Assembly: GCA_023228985.1 (NCBI GenBank)
Contig: JALOAC010000030.1
Coordinates: 1-26,763 of the forward strand
Reading direction: 5' to 3'
DNA length: 26,763 nt
Source of the DNA: Thiopseudomonas sp.
Lineage (GTDB): Bacteria; Pseudomonadota; Gammaproteobacteria; Pseudomonadales; Pseudomonadaceae
Shown here piece after piece: positions 1 through 7,836 of this stretch. The translations under genes and the position numbers were made by a program. Position 1 is the stretch's first letter, and each line of letters starts with the position of its first letter. The notes beneath the pieces were generated by a model. The model saw only the letters and a program-made list of their open reading frames with translations. It had not been told where the DNA came from and ran no database searches.

Positions 1-166
1 GCTATGGAGTCCCAGTTACTACGCCGGTAGTGTTGGTGGTGCGCCTATTTCAGTGATACGCCAATACATAGAGCAGCAAACCCGACCCCATTAAGGAAGG
101 CTACAGCCTTCCAGCGCTATCCTTCCCAGCACTAAAAGTACGGGGCTTGTCGCGCATTTTGGTCAA
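1..166 (+). mobile_element. Right end of an IS200/IS605-type insertion sequence
   Basis: After the transposase stop codon a perfect stem-loop occupies 95-112: GGAAGGCT, a two-base AC loop, and AGCCTTCC. IS200/IS605 elements have no terminal inverted repeats. They carry subterminal hairpins that TnpA recognises, with cleavage a short distance outside. A TCAA at 163-166 matches the right-end cleavage tetranucleotide known for some members such as IS608, so I place the likely outer end there. That boundary is an inference. The end lies only six bases beyond the greB stop codon (173-175), so the element appears to have inserted immediately downstream of greB and to separate it from whatever followed. 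Confidence 0.62.
2..94 (+). CDS. tnpA: IS200/IS605-family transposase TnpA, C-terminal 30 residues (cut by window edge)
   Basis: The second plus-strand frame is open from the window edge to a TAA at 92-94. It encodes about 30 residues containing LWSPSYYAGSVGGAP followed by ISVIRQYIEQQ. An aromatic-Ser-Tyr block, then GGAP, then an amphipathic helix ending in QYIEQQ is the usual C-terminus of the small Y1 HUH transposases of IS200/IS605 elements. The catalytic HUH pair and tyrosine would lie upstream, outside the window, so activity cannot be judged. The stop codon is followed at once by a perfect hairpin, as expected for the right end of such an element. A REP-associated tyrosine transposase is the alternative, but the tail fits the IS200 group better. 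The family call rests on recalled sequence patterns. Confidence 0.72.
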   Translation, partial: LWSPSYYAGSVGGAPISVIRQYIEQQTRPH

Positions 167-172
167 CACGCT

Positions 173-649
173 TTAGGGCAGATTATATTGAATAGAGTTG
201 ACGTACCAAAGTTGCGTACCGGTGTCTGTAGTTACTTCAACTTCATCATCCACTTGTTTTTTTAACAGCGCCCGCGCCATGGGTGAATCAATCGAAATAT
301 AAGCTGGATTCTGGAAAATCTCATCGTAACCCACAATACGAAAACGCAGGGTTTCCTGCGCTTCGTTTTCTACCTCAACCCATGCACCAAAGAAAACCCG
401 TCCTTCCTGATCAGGGTGGTAATCAACCACCTTTAGATTTTCAATGCATTTACGCAGGTAGCGCACGCGTCGGTCAATTTCGCGCAAACGCCGTTTGTTA
501 TATTGATAATCTGCGTTTTCACTACGATCGCCTAAGCCTGCTGCCCAAGTTACTTTGCGAGTAATATCTGGGCGCTCCACGCGCCACAACTCATCCAGCT
601 CAAGCTTAAGCAGCTCATAGCCTTGCCGAGTTATTAAAGGAGTGGCCAC
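173..649 (-). CDS. greB: Transcription elongation factor GreB
   Basis: 158 residues, the normal GreA/GreB length. GreB enters the RNA polymerase secondary channel and stimulates transcript cleavage in backtracked complexes. The N-terminal coiled coil (about residues 10-75) carries the tip motif GDRSENADY, with the metal-coordinating acidic residues D41 and E44 at the same numbers as in E. coli. The C-terminal FKBP-like domain runs from about 80 to 158. The basic stretch NKRRLREIDRRVRYLRK favours GreB over GreA. The start is GTG, preceded by GGGAGAC at a good distance. It sits 45 bases behind ccmI on the same strand and no terminator is visible between them, so it may be read through from the ccm operon. 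An insertion-sequence end lies just past its stop. Confidence 0.95.
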   Translation of the reverse strand: MATPLITRQGYELLKLELDELWRVERPDITRKVTWAAGLGDRSENADYQYNKRRLREIDRRVRYLRKCIENLKVVDYHPDQEGRVFFGAWVEVENEAQETLRFRIVGYDEIFQNPAYISIDSPMARALLKKQVDDEVEVTTDTGTQLWYVNSIQYNLP

Positions 650-694
650 AACTGTCTCCCAATTTGCACAGACTTAACGCTGGCAAAGCACCAG

Positions 695-1933
695 CTAGCG
701 AATAACCTCTTGCTCAATCACCAGCTCTGTTTGCTGTTCAGTATCGACAGTTACAGGCTTGATCGCGCTTAACCAGTTAGGCTCGCTCGCATTGCCGTCT
801 CTTGCAATACTGGCTTGCACTTGGATGTCTTGCGCCGTTGAAAGCAGGCTTTCGGGCATCAGCGCATCCGCATCGCTCAACACAATTTCAGCAGGCAGCT
901 GAGCTACAGTCAAACGCTGTGCGGCCAGAGGAATTTGACCATCGCTCGTAGCACGTGCAAACACAAAGACTACGTCATCAGGCTGCAGTTGTTGCTCTAA
1001 GTCCTGAGCAACACTCACGCGCAAGCTAATTTTACCATGCTCAGCTAAGCCAGCCATATCCGGTAAGGCTGGCAACACAGGGCTAGTCCCTGCATCGGCT
1101 GCTCGCTCACCAAACTGCTCAATCGCTTGTTCAGCGCGTTCAATACCGGTTAAAACAGCACGCGCTGAAGGGTCGCGCGGATCCATTTCATCCAACAAAC
1201 GCGTCCAAGCTTCTAAAGCGATAGTAAAGTTACCTGACTCATAGGCTGCAATACCCACAAAGCCCAGCATGGTCGCATCATTTGGATCAGCGGCCAGCAC
1301 GGTGTCTACCGCCTGCTGCATTTCCGCGGTCCAGCGTTTATCTGCAGCAAAATACTCTGCTTGCGCCCACTGCGCTAGAATTTCTGGCTGTTTACCAACC
1401 AAACGCATGGTTTTATCGAACGCTTGAGCCGCCTTTTTGTATTGCAGCTCATTCATATAAGTACGACCTAAGAAAAACCATGCCTCCGCAGAATCGGGCT
1501 GCAGTTTAACCATGGTTTCTAAACGCTCTATGGCTTCTACCGCCGTTTTAGGCTGCTCACCAAGACTAAGGGTTAGAGCAACTTTGTCACCCTCACCAAA
1601 AACCTTATAGAGTGCAGCGCCACCTACTGGTATTAGTAAAGCAGCTATCAGCGGAAGTGCTATACCCAGCTTCGACTTAGACAAAGGCGCTCCCAGCTCG
1701 GTGTCCTCGAGCAAATCACGACCTGCCTCTTGACGCCCTTGCTCTAACTGCTCATCTGTAAGCACACCCTCAGCATGCTGCCCTTCTAGCTCTGCTACGC
1801 GCTCTTGGTAAAGCGTCACGTTAAGCGCTGTGCGGTCTTCTTCTGCCTGATGCTTACGACCTTTGAGTACAGGCCACAGGAATATAAACAACGCTGGCAA
1901 TAATAGCAGCAGGGATAAAAGCCAAAATACCAT
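695..1933 (-). CDS. ccmI: Cytochrome c-type biogenesis protein CcmI
   Basis: 412 residues. CcmI presents the C-terminus of apocytochrome c to the CcmF/CcmH haem ligation complex. The N-terminus is a membrane segment (about residues 3-20) followed by a charged coiled-coil region with YQERVAELEGQ. A second hydrophobic segment lies around residues 90-112. A periplasmic TPR region (about 130-260) has repeat units such as AEAWFFLGRTYMNELQYKKA. The C-terminal third is a beta-rich periplasmic domain typical of the long CcmI of pseudomonads. It starts as TAATG with the ccmH stop, overlapping one base, so the two are translationally linked. It is the last ccm gene of the operon. Confidence 0.93.
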   Translation of the reverse strand: MVFWLLSLLLLLPALFIFLWPVLKGRKHQAEEDRTALNVTLYQERVAELEGQHAEGVLTDEQLEQGRQEAGRDLLEDTELGAPLSKSKLGIALPLIAALLIPVGGAALYKVFGEGDKVALTLSLGEQPKTAVEAIERLETMVKLQPDSAEAWFFLGRTYMNELQYKKAAQAFDKTMRLVGKQPEILAQWAQAEYFAADKRWTAEMQQAVDTVLAADPNDATMLGFVGIAAYESGNFTIALEAWTRLLDEMDPRDPSARAVLTGIERAEQAIEQFGERAADAGTSPVLPALPDMAGLAEHGKISLRVSVAQDLEQQLQPDDVVFVFARATSDGQIPLAAQRLTVAQLPAEIVLSDADALMPESLLSTAQDIQVQASIARDGNASEPNWLSAIKPVTVDTEQQTELVIEQEVIR

Positions 1934-2415
1934 TATTTATTTTCTCTAGTTTGTTCAATTAATTGCTGAATACGCTGTTGCTCAGCTGCGGATAATTCAT
2001 TTTTGCCTAAAGCTTTTACTGCTTTGCGGCGGCGCGCCACGATCACAACCAATATCAGCAATGCAAAAGCCAACAATGCAAAAGGGCCGTACCAAAGCAA
2101 CAGCGTGCGTTTGTCCACAGGTGGCTTATAGCGTACAAAGTCGCCATAACGTTCAACCAAGTAACCAACAATTTCATCATTGGTTTTGCCTTCGTCAATC
2201 ATCATGCGGTAGGTTAATTCACGCATATCTAATGAAATTTCGGCATCTGAGTCGGCAATGTTTTGGTTCTGACACTTAGGACAACGTAGCTCCTCAGTCA
2301 AACTGCGAAAGCGCTCCTGATCGGCCTTGCTCTCAAACTCATAGGTATCTATAGCTGCAGCAGCTGGAAATATTGCAGCCAAGCTAAGCATCAGGGCTAA
2401 AAAGAGCTTATTCAT
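1933..2415 (-). CDS. ccmH: Cytochrome c-type biogenesis protein CcmH
   Basis: 160 residues, the short CcmH form separate from CcmI. CcmH is a membrane-anchored periplasmic thioredox protein that reduces the haem-binding CXXCH cysteines of apocytochrome c. A signal peptide covers about residues 1-21 (MNKLFLALMLSLAAIFPAAAA). The family motif RCPKCQNQNIADSDA follows, with active cysteines C45 and C48. A single transmembrane helix (about 105-126) is followed by a basic cytoplasmic tail starting RRRKAVKAL. Its start overlaps the ccmG stop as ATGA. Confidence 0.95.
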   Translation of the reverse strand: MNKLFLALMLSLAAIFPAAAAIDTYEFESKADQERFRSLTEELRCPKCQNQNIADSDAEISLDMRELTYRMMIDEGKTNDEIVGYLVERYGDFVRYKPPVDKRTLLLWYGPFALLAFALLILVVIVARRRKAVKALGKNELSAAEQQRIQQLIEQTRENK

Positions 2416-2951
2416 TGCTTAAGCAACTCCTCATACACAGGGCCAATTTTTTCTCGCCAAACCCTGTCATTGACCTCACCCACATGTTTTAAGCGAATCA
2501 CGCCCTGCTTATCCAGCAAAAAAGTTTCTGGCGCGCCATACACACCCAAGTCAAAACCCAGCGTGCCTTTAGGATCGCTAATATTGAGTGCGTAGGGGTT
2601 AAGCAGTTCGGTCAACCATTTTTGTGCTTTGATCGAGTCATCTTTGTAGTTCACCCCAAAAATAGTTACGCCCTGCTTGGCAAGCTTATTAAGATCATCA
2701 TGCTCCTGACGGCAGGTTGGACACCAGGTGGCCCAGACGTTGACTAAAGCTGGTTTGCCTAATAAATCCTGCTTACTGATCGTCTGCCCCTCAGCCAATA
2801 AGTTATTCAGCTCAAACTCAGGGAAAGGCTTATTAATCAGCGCCGAGGGTAACTCACGCGGGTCGTTATTCAGCCCATAAACGGCCATGCCTGCAAAAGC
2901 AGCTACGCCCAGTAAAATTGCAAATACTGCAATTAAACGACCTTTAGACAT
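2412..2951 (-). CDS. ccmG: Thiol:disulfide interchange protein CcmG/DsbE
   Basis: Membrane-anchored periplasmic thioredoxin that keeps apocytochrome c, or CcmH, reduced. An N-terminal membrane anchor (about residues 6-27) precedes a thioredoxin fold with WATWCPTCRQEH. The active cysteines are C77 and C80 counted from my chosen start. The later stretch YGAPETFLLD carries the cis-proline loop of the family. I chose the ATG at 2951, giving 179 residues, because a GAGG lies nine bases upstream. An in-frame ATG at 2966 would add five residues but lacks a visible ribosome binding site. The gene overlaps the ccmF end by eight bases. Confidence 0.94.
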   Translation of the reverse strand: MSKGRLIAVFAILLGVAAFAGMAVYGLNNDPRELPSALINKPFPEFELNNLLAEGQTISKQDLLGKPALVNVWATWCPTCRQEHDDLNKLAKQGVTIFGVNYKDDSIKAQKWLTELLNPYALNISDPKGTLGFDLGVYGAPETFLLDKQGVIRLKHVGEVNDRVWREKIGPVYEELLKQ

Positions 2952-4944
2952 CTGTGGTTGCCTCATTTTTAGCTGTTGTTAGCGCATCTTTAACACGCGT
3001 ACTGACTTTTCTGCGATAACGCGGATCGCAGGCCGCCAATAGACCGCCAAGACCCGTTAACAATGCACCTAACCAAATCCAACGCACAAAAGGCTTGACT
3101 TGCAAACGCACTGCCCATGCACCGTTCTCTAACGGTTCGCCCAAGGCAACATAGAGGTCACGCGTAAAGCCAGGATCGATACCCGCCTCTGTCATCGGCA
3201 TGCTCTGCACTATATAAAGGCGCTTTTCAGGGTGCAGTAATGCGATTTGTTTATCGCCCTTAAAAACACGGATGGTGCCTTTGTCAGAAATATAGTTCGG
3301 TCCTTCATAATGCTCAGCACCTTCAAACACAAAACCATACTTACCCAGTTCAATGCGATCACCAATGGCCATTTTTAAGTCACGCTCAGAACTGTAATGG
3401 CTGGACAAAACCACACCTATGGCGCAGACGGCCAAGCCCAAATGCCCTAGGTGCATACCCAAATAGCTGCGACTTAAACCACGAACGCCTGCCCAAAAGC
3501 CCTTGTGACGGGTTTTCTCATACATATCGCGCAAGCCTGCAAAAACCACCCAAGCTGAGAGGAAATAGACCAACAACACCGCACCATTAAACTCATCCGC
3601 CAGCATAGTTAAGAGCAAACTCAAAGCTGCACTGACCAACAGCACCGGACCTAGCATTTTAACCAACCAAGTCACAGGCGTATTTTTCCAGCGCATCGTT
3701 ACGCCTACACCTAAGGCAAGCATAAGGATGGCTATTAGCGGATTAAACAAGGCATTAAAGTACGGAGGCCCTACAGACAGTTTGGCGCCTGTTAATGAGT
3801 CCAAAATAAGCGGATACAGTGTGCCTATAAGCACCATCGCTGTTGCCACCACCAAGACTATGTTGTTAATCAATAAGAGCGTTTCTTGCGAGAGCAAAGA
3901 AAAGCCGACCTTACTTTTAACCGACGGTGCACGCATAGTGAATAGCAGCAAAGAAGCCGCAACTACTACTAGCAAGAACACCAGAATAAACACACCGCGT
4001 GTAGGGTCGGAAGCAAAGGCATGCACCGAAGTCAGTACGCCGGAACGCACCAAGAATGTGCCGAGCAAACTCAAGGAAAAAGCGGCAATGGCGAGTAACA
4101 CTGTCCAGTTTTTAAACAGTCCACGTTTTTCAGTCACAGCCAGCGAGTGCAGCAACGCTGTTCCCACCAACCAAGGCATTAATGATGCGTTTTCAACGGG
4201 ATCCCAGAACCACCAACCGCCCCAGCCCAGCTCGTAATAAGCCCACCAAGAACCCAATGCAATACCTAGACCTAAAAACGCCCAAGCCACTTGCGTCCAA
4301 GGCCGTGACCAGCGCGCCCAAGCGGCATCCAACTTGCCGCCTAATAAAGCCGCAATGGCAAAGGCAAAGGCCACCGAAAAGCCCACATAACCCATATATA
4401 GCATCGGCGGGTGAATCACCAAGCCAAAGTCTTGCAGCAGCGGGTTTAGGTCGCGCCCATCTACTGGGGATTGTGGCAAAATACGTTCAAACGGGTTGGA
4501 GGTGACGATCAAAAAGAGCAAGAAACCAATACTGATCATGCCCATAATTGACAGCACTCGCGCCAGCATTTCTTCGGGTAACTGGCGTGAGAAAATAGCT
4601 ACGGCAAAGGTCCAGCCAGCCAGAATAAATGCCCAAAGCAACAAAGAACCTTCGTGTGCGCCCCAGACAGCGCTGATTTTGTAATACCAAGGCAACATGC
4701 TATTGGAGTTATTGGCAGTATAGGCAACGGTAAAATCATCCGTCATAAATGCCCATGTCAGACAGGCAAATGAAATCAGCAAAAAGACGAACTGACCCCA
4801 AGCTGCTGGTTGGCCCAAGCTCATCCAGTGGTGATCAGCCTTCCAAGCGCCGATTAAAGGGAAAAATGCCTGCACTACGGCAAAACATAACGCCAGAATT
4901 AAAGCCAAATGACCTAATTCAGGTATATACAGAGCCAACTCCAT
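2944..4944 (-). CDS. ccmF: Haem lyase subunit CcmF
   Basis: 666 residues, the usual length. CcmF is the multispanning core of the cytochrome c haem ligase; it accepts haem from holo-CcmE and joins it to apocytochrome c with CcmH and CcmI. Conserved features are visible: LPWYYKISAVWGAHEGSLLL (residues 84-103), IHPPMLYMGY (177-186, with a haem-ligand type histidine), and the tryptophan-rich WWD segment WGGWWFWDPVENASLMPW (241-258). Many hydrophobic helices follow, then a large periplasmic domain (about 510-610) and a last helix near 620-640. Its start overlaps the ccmE stop as TAATG, and its end overlaps ccmG. Confidence 0.97.
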   Translation of the reverse strand: MELALYIPELGHLALILALCFAVVQAFFPLIGAWKADHHWMSLGQPAAWGQFVFLLISFACLTWAFMTDDFTVAYTANNSNSMLPWYYKISAVWGAHEGSLLLWAFILAGWTFAVAIFSRQLPEEMLARVLSIMGMISIGFLLFLIVTSNPFERILPQSPVDGRDLNPLLQDFGLVIHPPMLYMGYVGFSVAFAFAIAALLGGKLDAAWARWSRPWTQVAWAFLGLGIALGSWWAYYELGWGGWWFWDPVENASLMPWLVGTALLHSLAVTEKRGLFKNWTVLLAIAAFSLSLLGTFLVRSGVLTSVHAFASDPTRGVFILVFLLVVVAASLLLFTMRAPSVKSKVGFSLLSQETLLLINNIVLVVATAMVLIGTLYPLILDSLTGAKLSVGPPYFNALFNPLIAILMLALGVGVTMRWKNTPVTWLVKMLGPVLLVSAALSLLLTMLADEFNGAVLLVYFLSAWVVFAGLRDMYEKTRHKGFWAGVRGLSRSYLGMHLGHLGLAVCAIGVVLSSHYSSERDLKMAIGDRIELGKYGFVFEGAEHYEGPNYISDKGTIRVFKGDKQIALLHPEKRLYIVQSMPMTEAGIDPGFTRDLYVALGEPLENGAWAVRLQVKPFVRWIWLGALLTGLGGLLAACDPRYRRKVSTRVKDALTTAKNEATTDV

Positions 4945-5408
4945 TATTTAGCTCCCTTGGCAGATTCTTCGTAATGTTTAAGCATGCCGGTTTTCGCTAA
5001 AGCATCGCCGACTTCGGGCGGCATATAGTTTTCATCGTGCTTGGCCAGCACTTCGTCAGACACCAACACGCGCTCAGCGTTTAAACGCCCCAACGCCACA
5101 ATACCCTGCCCCTCACGGAACAAGTCCGGCAAAATACCGCGATAGCTAATTGTGACATCCGCATCACCGTCGGTGACCACAAAGGTAACAGTTAAAGCAT
5201 CCTCGTTACGCTGTACTGAACCTTCCTTAACCAGCCCACCCGCACGAATACGCGCATCCTGCGGTGCCTGGCCATTCATGATCTCAGTGGGGGTATAAAA
5301 CAGATTGATGTTTTCCTGCAAGGCATACAAACCCAGGCCCAGTGTTGCGGCTATGCCCAACACGATGGCCAATATAATTGTTAAACGTTTTTTACGTACC
5401 GGATTCAC
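4944..5408 (-). CDS. ccmE: Haem chaperone CcmE
   Basis: 154 residues from a GTG start. CcmE is a periplasmic OB-fold protein anchored by one helix (about residues 9-30). It binds haem covalently through the histidine of LAKHDENYMPPEV, here H124, with Y128 as the nearby axial ligand, and carries it from CcmABCD to CcmF. An in-frame ATG lies five codons upstream at 5423. I prefer the GTG because it gives the canonical N-terminus MNPVRKKRL, because GGGAGG lies seven bases before it, and because it overlaps the ccmD stop as GTGA. Confidence 0.95.
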   Translation of the reverse strand: MNPVRKKRLTIILAIVLGIAATLGLGLYALQENINLFYTPTEIMNGQAPQDARIRAGGLVKEGSVQRNEDALTVTFVVTDGDADVTISYRGILPDLFREGQGIVALGRLNAERVLVSDEVLAKHDENYMPPEVGDALAKTGMLKHYEESAKGAK

Positions 5409-5596
5409 TGCATAGCCTCCCAACGCAACCTACGAGCTTCTTGATTTAAATAACGTCTGCGTGCCAGCCAAGGCAAAGCCACATTTAAGACTAGCGCGGC
5501 GATGGTAATGCCGAAGCACACCCAGACATAAAATCCATGCTTACCCATTGCGATAAATTCTGCAAAGGAATTAAAAGCAAAAATTGATTCATTCAT
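5405..5596 (-). CDS. ccmD: Haem exporter subunit CcmD
   Basis: 63 residues from the ATG at 5596. CcmD is a small single-helix membrane protein that stabilises CcmABC and helps release holo-CcmE. The sequence has the family pattern: a short N-terminus with FAEFIAMGKHGFYVW, one transmembrane helix (about residues 24-44), then a basic cytoplasmic tail LARRRYLNQEARRLRW. A TTG four codons upstream also opens the frame, but the ATG has GGAAAA just before it. The start overlaps the ccmC stop by eight bases. Confidence 0.9.
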   Translation of the reverse strand: MNESIFAFNSFAEFIAMGKHGFYVWVCFGITIAALVLNVALPWLARRRYLNQEARRLRWEAMQ

Positions 5597-6347
5597 GTTT
5601 TTTTCCAACTAAACGTGTTACTTCCGCCTTAACCCAGCTTGTCTTAGCCTCGCGGCGTAAAATCTCTAAGCGCATGCGCATTAATAACACCGTAGTAAAG
5701 AAACAATAAAAGCCTAATACCATTATTAACAATGGAACCCACATTTCTACAGGCATGGCTGGTTTTTCGATAACTGAAAAAGTGGCTGGCTGGTGCAGCG
5801 TGTTCCACCAGTCTACCGAGTACTTAATGATGGGAATATTAACAACGCCCACTATAGACAATACAGCGCAGGCCTTAGCCGCACTATCTCGGTTACTAAT
5901 GGCTTGCCCAAGAGCGATCACGCCAAAGTACAAAAACAGCAAAATCAGCATAGCGGTCAGGCGAGCATCCCACACCCAGTAAGCACCCCAAGTAGGTTTG
6001 CCCCAAATGGCGCCGGTTAATAAGGAAATAAAGGCCATCCACGCACCAATAGGAGCTGACTGCTGCAGCGCCACATCGGCGATTTTCATTTTCCATACCA
6101 AGCCAACCACCCCAGCGATCGCCAAGGAGATATAAATAGACTGAGCTAAAAATGACGCTGGGACATGAATGTAAATAATTCTAAAACTATTACCCTGCTG
6201 GTAATCAGGGGGCGCTATGGCCAAACCCCACACCAAGCCTGTCGCTATGAGCAGTACTGTAGCCACGGCAAACCAAGGCAGCCAACGTCCGCTTAATTCA
6301 TAAAACCACTTGGGTGAGCCTAATCTATGAAACCAAGTCCACTTCAT
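5589..6347 (-). CDS. ccmC: Haem exporter membrane protein CcmC
   Basis: 252 residues with about six transmembrane helices. CcmC binds haem and loads it onto CcmE. The WWD motif WGAYWVWDARL lies at residues 120-130. Two histidines flank it in the expected periplasmic loops, H61 in IYIHVPAS and H186 in WWNTLHQPAT, as known for the haem axial ligands of the family. The gene lies 30 bases downstream of ccmB and overlaps ccmD, within the ccm operon. Confidence 0.96.
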   Translation of the reverse strand: MKWTWFHRLGSPKWFYELSGRWLPWFAVATVLLIATGLVWGLAIAPPDYQQGNSFRIIYIHVPASFLAQSIYISLAIAGVVGLVWKMKIADVALQQSAPIGAWMAFISLLTGAIWGKPTWGAYWVWDARLTAMLILLFLYFGVIALGQAISNRDSAAKACAVLSIVGVVNIPIIKYSVDWWNTLHQPATFSVIEKPAMPVEMWVPLLIMVLGFYCFFTTVLLMRMRLEILRREAKTSWVKAEVTRLVGKKHE

Positions 6348-6377
6348 TTACATACTCGCTATAAAAACATTGGCCAA

Positions 6378-7049
6378 CTATTCACCCACACTAATTTTCA
6401 GCCCGGCCGCTATCGCAAAAGGCGTGAAGGTAATAGTAAGCATCATCAAACTGGCCATCCATAACAGATAACCCAGCGTTGGCAGTCCCTGCAAAGCTGC
6501 TTGCAAAACACCGCTACCTAAAATCAATACTGGAATATATAAAGGCAAAATCAGCAACGCTAAGAGTATTCCGCCGCGCTTTAAGCCCACAGTTAAAGCC
6601 GCTCCCACTGCGCCAAGCAGGCTTAAAATAGGCGTACCTAACAACAAAGACGCCAGCAAAATGGGCACCCGGTCTGCCGGCAAGCCCAGCATAATAGCCA
6701 GCACCGGCGACAGCAGCACTAACGCCAAGCCTGAGAACAACCAGTGAGCAAATACTTTAGCCAATACCAACACTGTTAATGGATGCGGCGAAACAACCCA
6801 CTGCTCTAGCGAACCGTCTTCAAAGTCGCTACGAAACAAGTTTTCCAAAGACAGCAGCACAGCCAACAGCGCCGCGACCCAAATTAAACCCGGTGACAGG
6901 GTGCGCAGCATTTGCGTTTCCGGGCCCACGGCCAAAGGAAACAAAGCAATCACAATGGCAAAAAACACCAACGGGTTAGCTAACTCAGCCGGTCGTCGAG
7001 CCAACAGACGTGCTTCGCGTAAAATCAATAAAAAGAATACTCGACTCAT
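6378..7049 (-). CDS. ccmB: Haem exporter permease CcmB
   Basis: 223 residues and about six hydrophobic helices. CcmB is the permease paired with the ATPase CcmA; the complex uses ATP hydrolysis to release holo-CcmE from CcmC. The N-terminal cytoplasmic stretch LILREARLLARRPAELANPL and the later LSLENLFRSDFEDGSLEQW are typical of the family. The start overlaps the ccmA stop as ATGA, so production of the two subunits is probably coupled. Confidence 0.95.
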   Translation of the reverse strand: MSRVFFLLILREARLLARRPAELANPLVFFAIVIALFPLAVGPETQMLRTLSPGLIWVAALLAVLLSLENLFRSDFEDGSLEQWVVSPHPLTVLVLAKVFAHWLFSGLALVLLSPVLAIMLGLPADRVPILLASLLLGTPILSLLGAVGAALTVGLKRGGILLALLILPLYIPVLILGSGVLQAALQGLPTLGYLLWMASLMMLTITFTPFAIAAGLKISVGE

Positions 7050-7684
7050 ACTGCACGCTGCCCTAAATCAAGCTCTGTGAACTGGCTGGGTCGGTGCTGC
7101 AGTTCATGATGAGTAGTAAAAATCACCATACCACCCTGCTCACAATGCTGCGCCAAGTGCCGCTCCAAATCAGCAACCGCCTGCTTATCTAATGCTGTAA
7201 AAGGCTCATCTAAAATCCATAGTTTAGGCGCGTTGGGTAAATGCAGGCGCGCCAAGCCAACCCGCCGCTGCTGTCCTGCCGATAGCGTATGGCAAGGCAC
7301 ATCATGAAAGCCTTTTAAGCCTACGCGCTCTAAAGCCTGGTAAATATCTTCAGCATTGGCGCCGTGCTGTAAAGCGGTTAACCAAGCAAGGTTTTCCTCA
7401 GCAGTTAACAGACCCTTAATGCCTGCCGCATGGCCTATCCAGAGTAAGTTTTGCGATAAAGTATGACGTTGTCGACGAAGCTCGACACCTTGATAGAGAA
7501 TCTCACCAGCGGTCGGTTGCATCAACCCTGATAACAAGCGTAGTAAGCTGGTTTTACCACTGCCATTAGGTCCAGAAACCTGTAGCATCTGCCCCAGATT
7601 GACGGTCAAGTTGAGTCCCGCAAATAGCACACGCCAATCGCGCTCACAGGTCAAATCAACTGTTTCTAAAAAAGCAACCGTCAC
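7046..7684 (-). CDS. ccmA: Cytochrome c biogenesis ABC transporter ATP-binding protein CcmA
   Basis: 212 residues, the usual size of this single-domain ABC ATPase. Walker A is GPNGSGKT (residues 38-45), the signature is LSAGQQRR, and Walker B is LWILDEPFTALD, followed by the H-loop in IFTTHHE. CcmA powers the CcmABCD step that frees haem-loaded CcmE. It is the first gene of the minus-strand ccm operon. The 152 bases upstream separate it from the divergent fliK-like gene and should hold its promoter. Confidence 0.96.
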   Translation of the reverse strand: MTVAFLETVDLTCERDWRVLFAGLNLTVNLGQMLQVSGPNGSGKTSLLRLLSGLMQPTAGEILYQGVELRRQRHTLSQNLLWIGHAAGIKGLLTAEENLAWLTALQHGANAEDIYQALERVGLKGFHDVPCHTLSAGQQRRVGLARLHLPNAPKLWILDEPFTALDKQAVADLERHLAQHCEQGGMVIFTTHHELQHRPSQFTELDLGQRAV

Positions 7685-7768
7685 AAAGCAACAACCTTAG
7701 TGAATAATTTAAGTCTGACCAGTCATTGCCGCTATACTGCAACACACCGGTAGCGTTAAAAAGTTGTG

Positions 7769-7774
7769 ATTATA
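7769..7774 (-). promoter_or_regulatory. Candidate -10 box for the ccm operon
   Basis: Read on the minus strand this is TATAAT, a perfect sigma70 -10 hexamer, 85 bases ahead of the ccmA start. No good -35 hexamer is visible at 16-18 bases. The rest of the 152-base divergent region (7685-7836) holds a plus-strand TATACT at 7733-7738 that could serve the fliK-like gene, again without a clear -35. Both are weak calls. Confidence 0.3.
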
Positions 7775-7836
7775 CACAGAGTTAGCCCGACTAAGGAACT
7801 TTAAACATTATTAAGCATGACGTAGATTAAGCAAAC

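Noticed and set aside
679..695. Hairpin between ccmI and greB (GCTGG/CCAGC)
   Set aside because: The stem is only five base pairs, overlaps the ccmI stop and lacks a T run, so it is not a convincing terminator.
3728..4237. 169-codon plus-strand frame inside ccmF
   Set aside because: It is a shadow of a well-supported ccmF reading frame, with no motif and no ribosome site.
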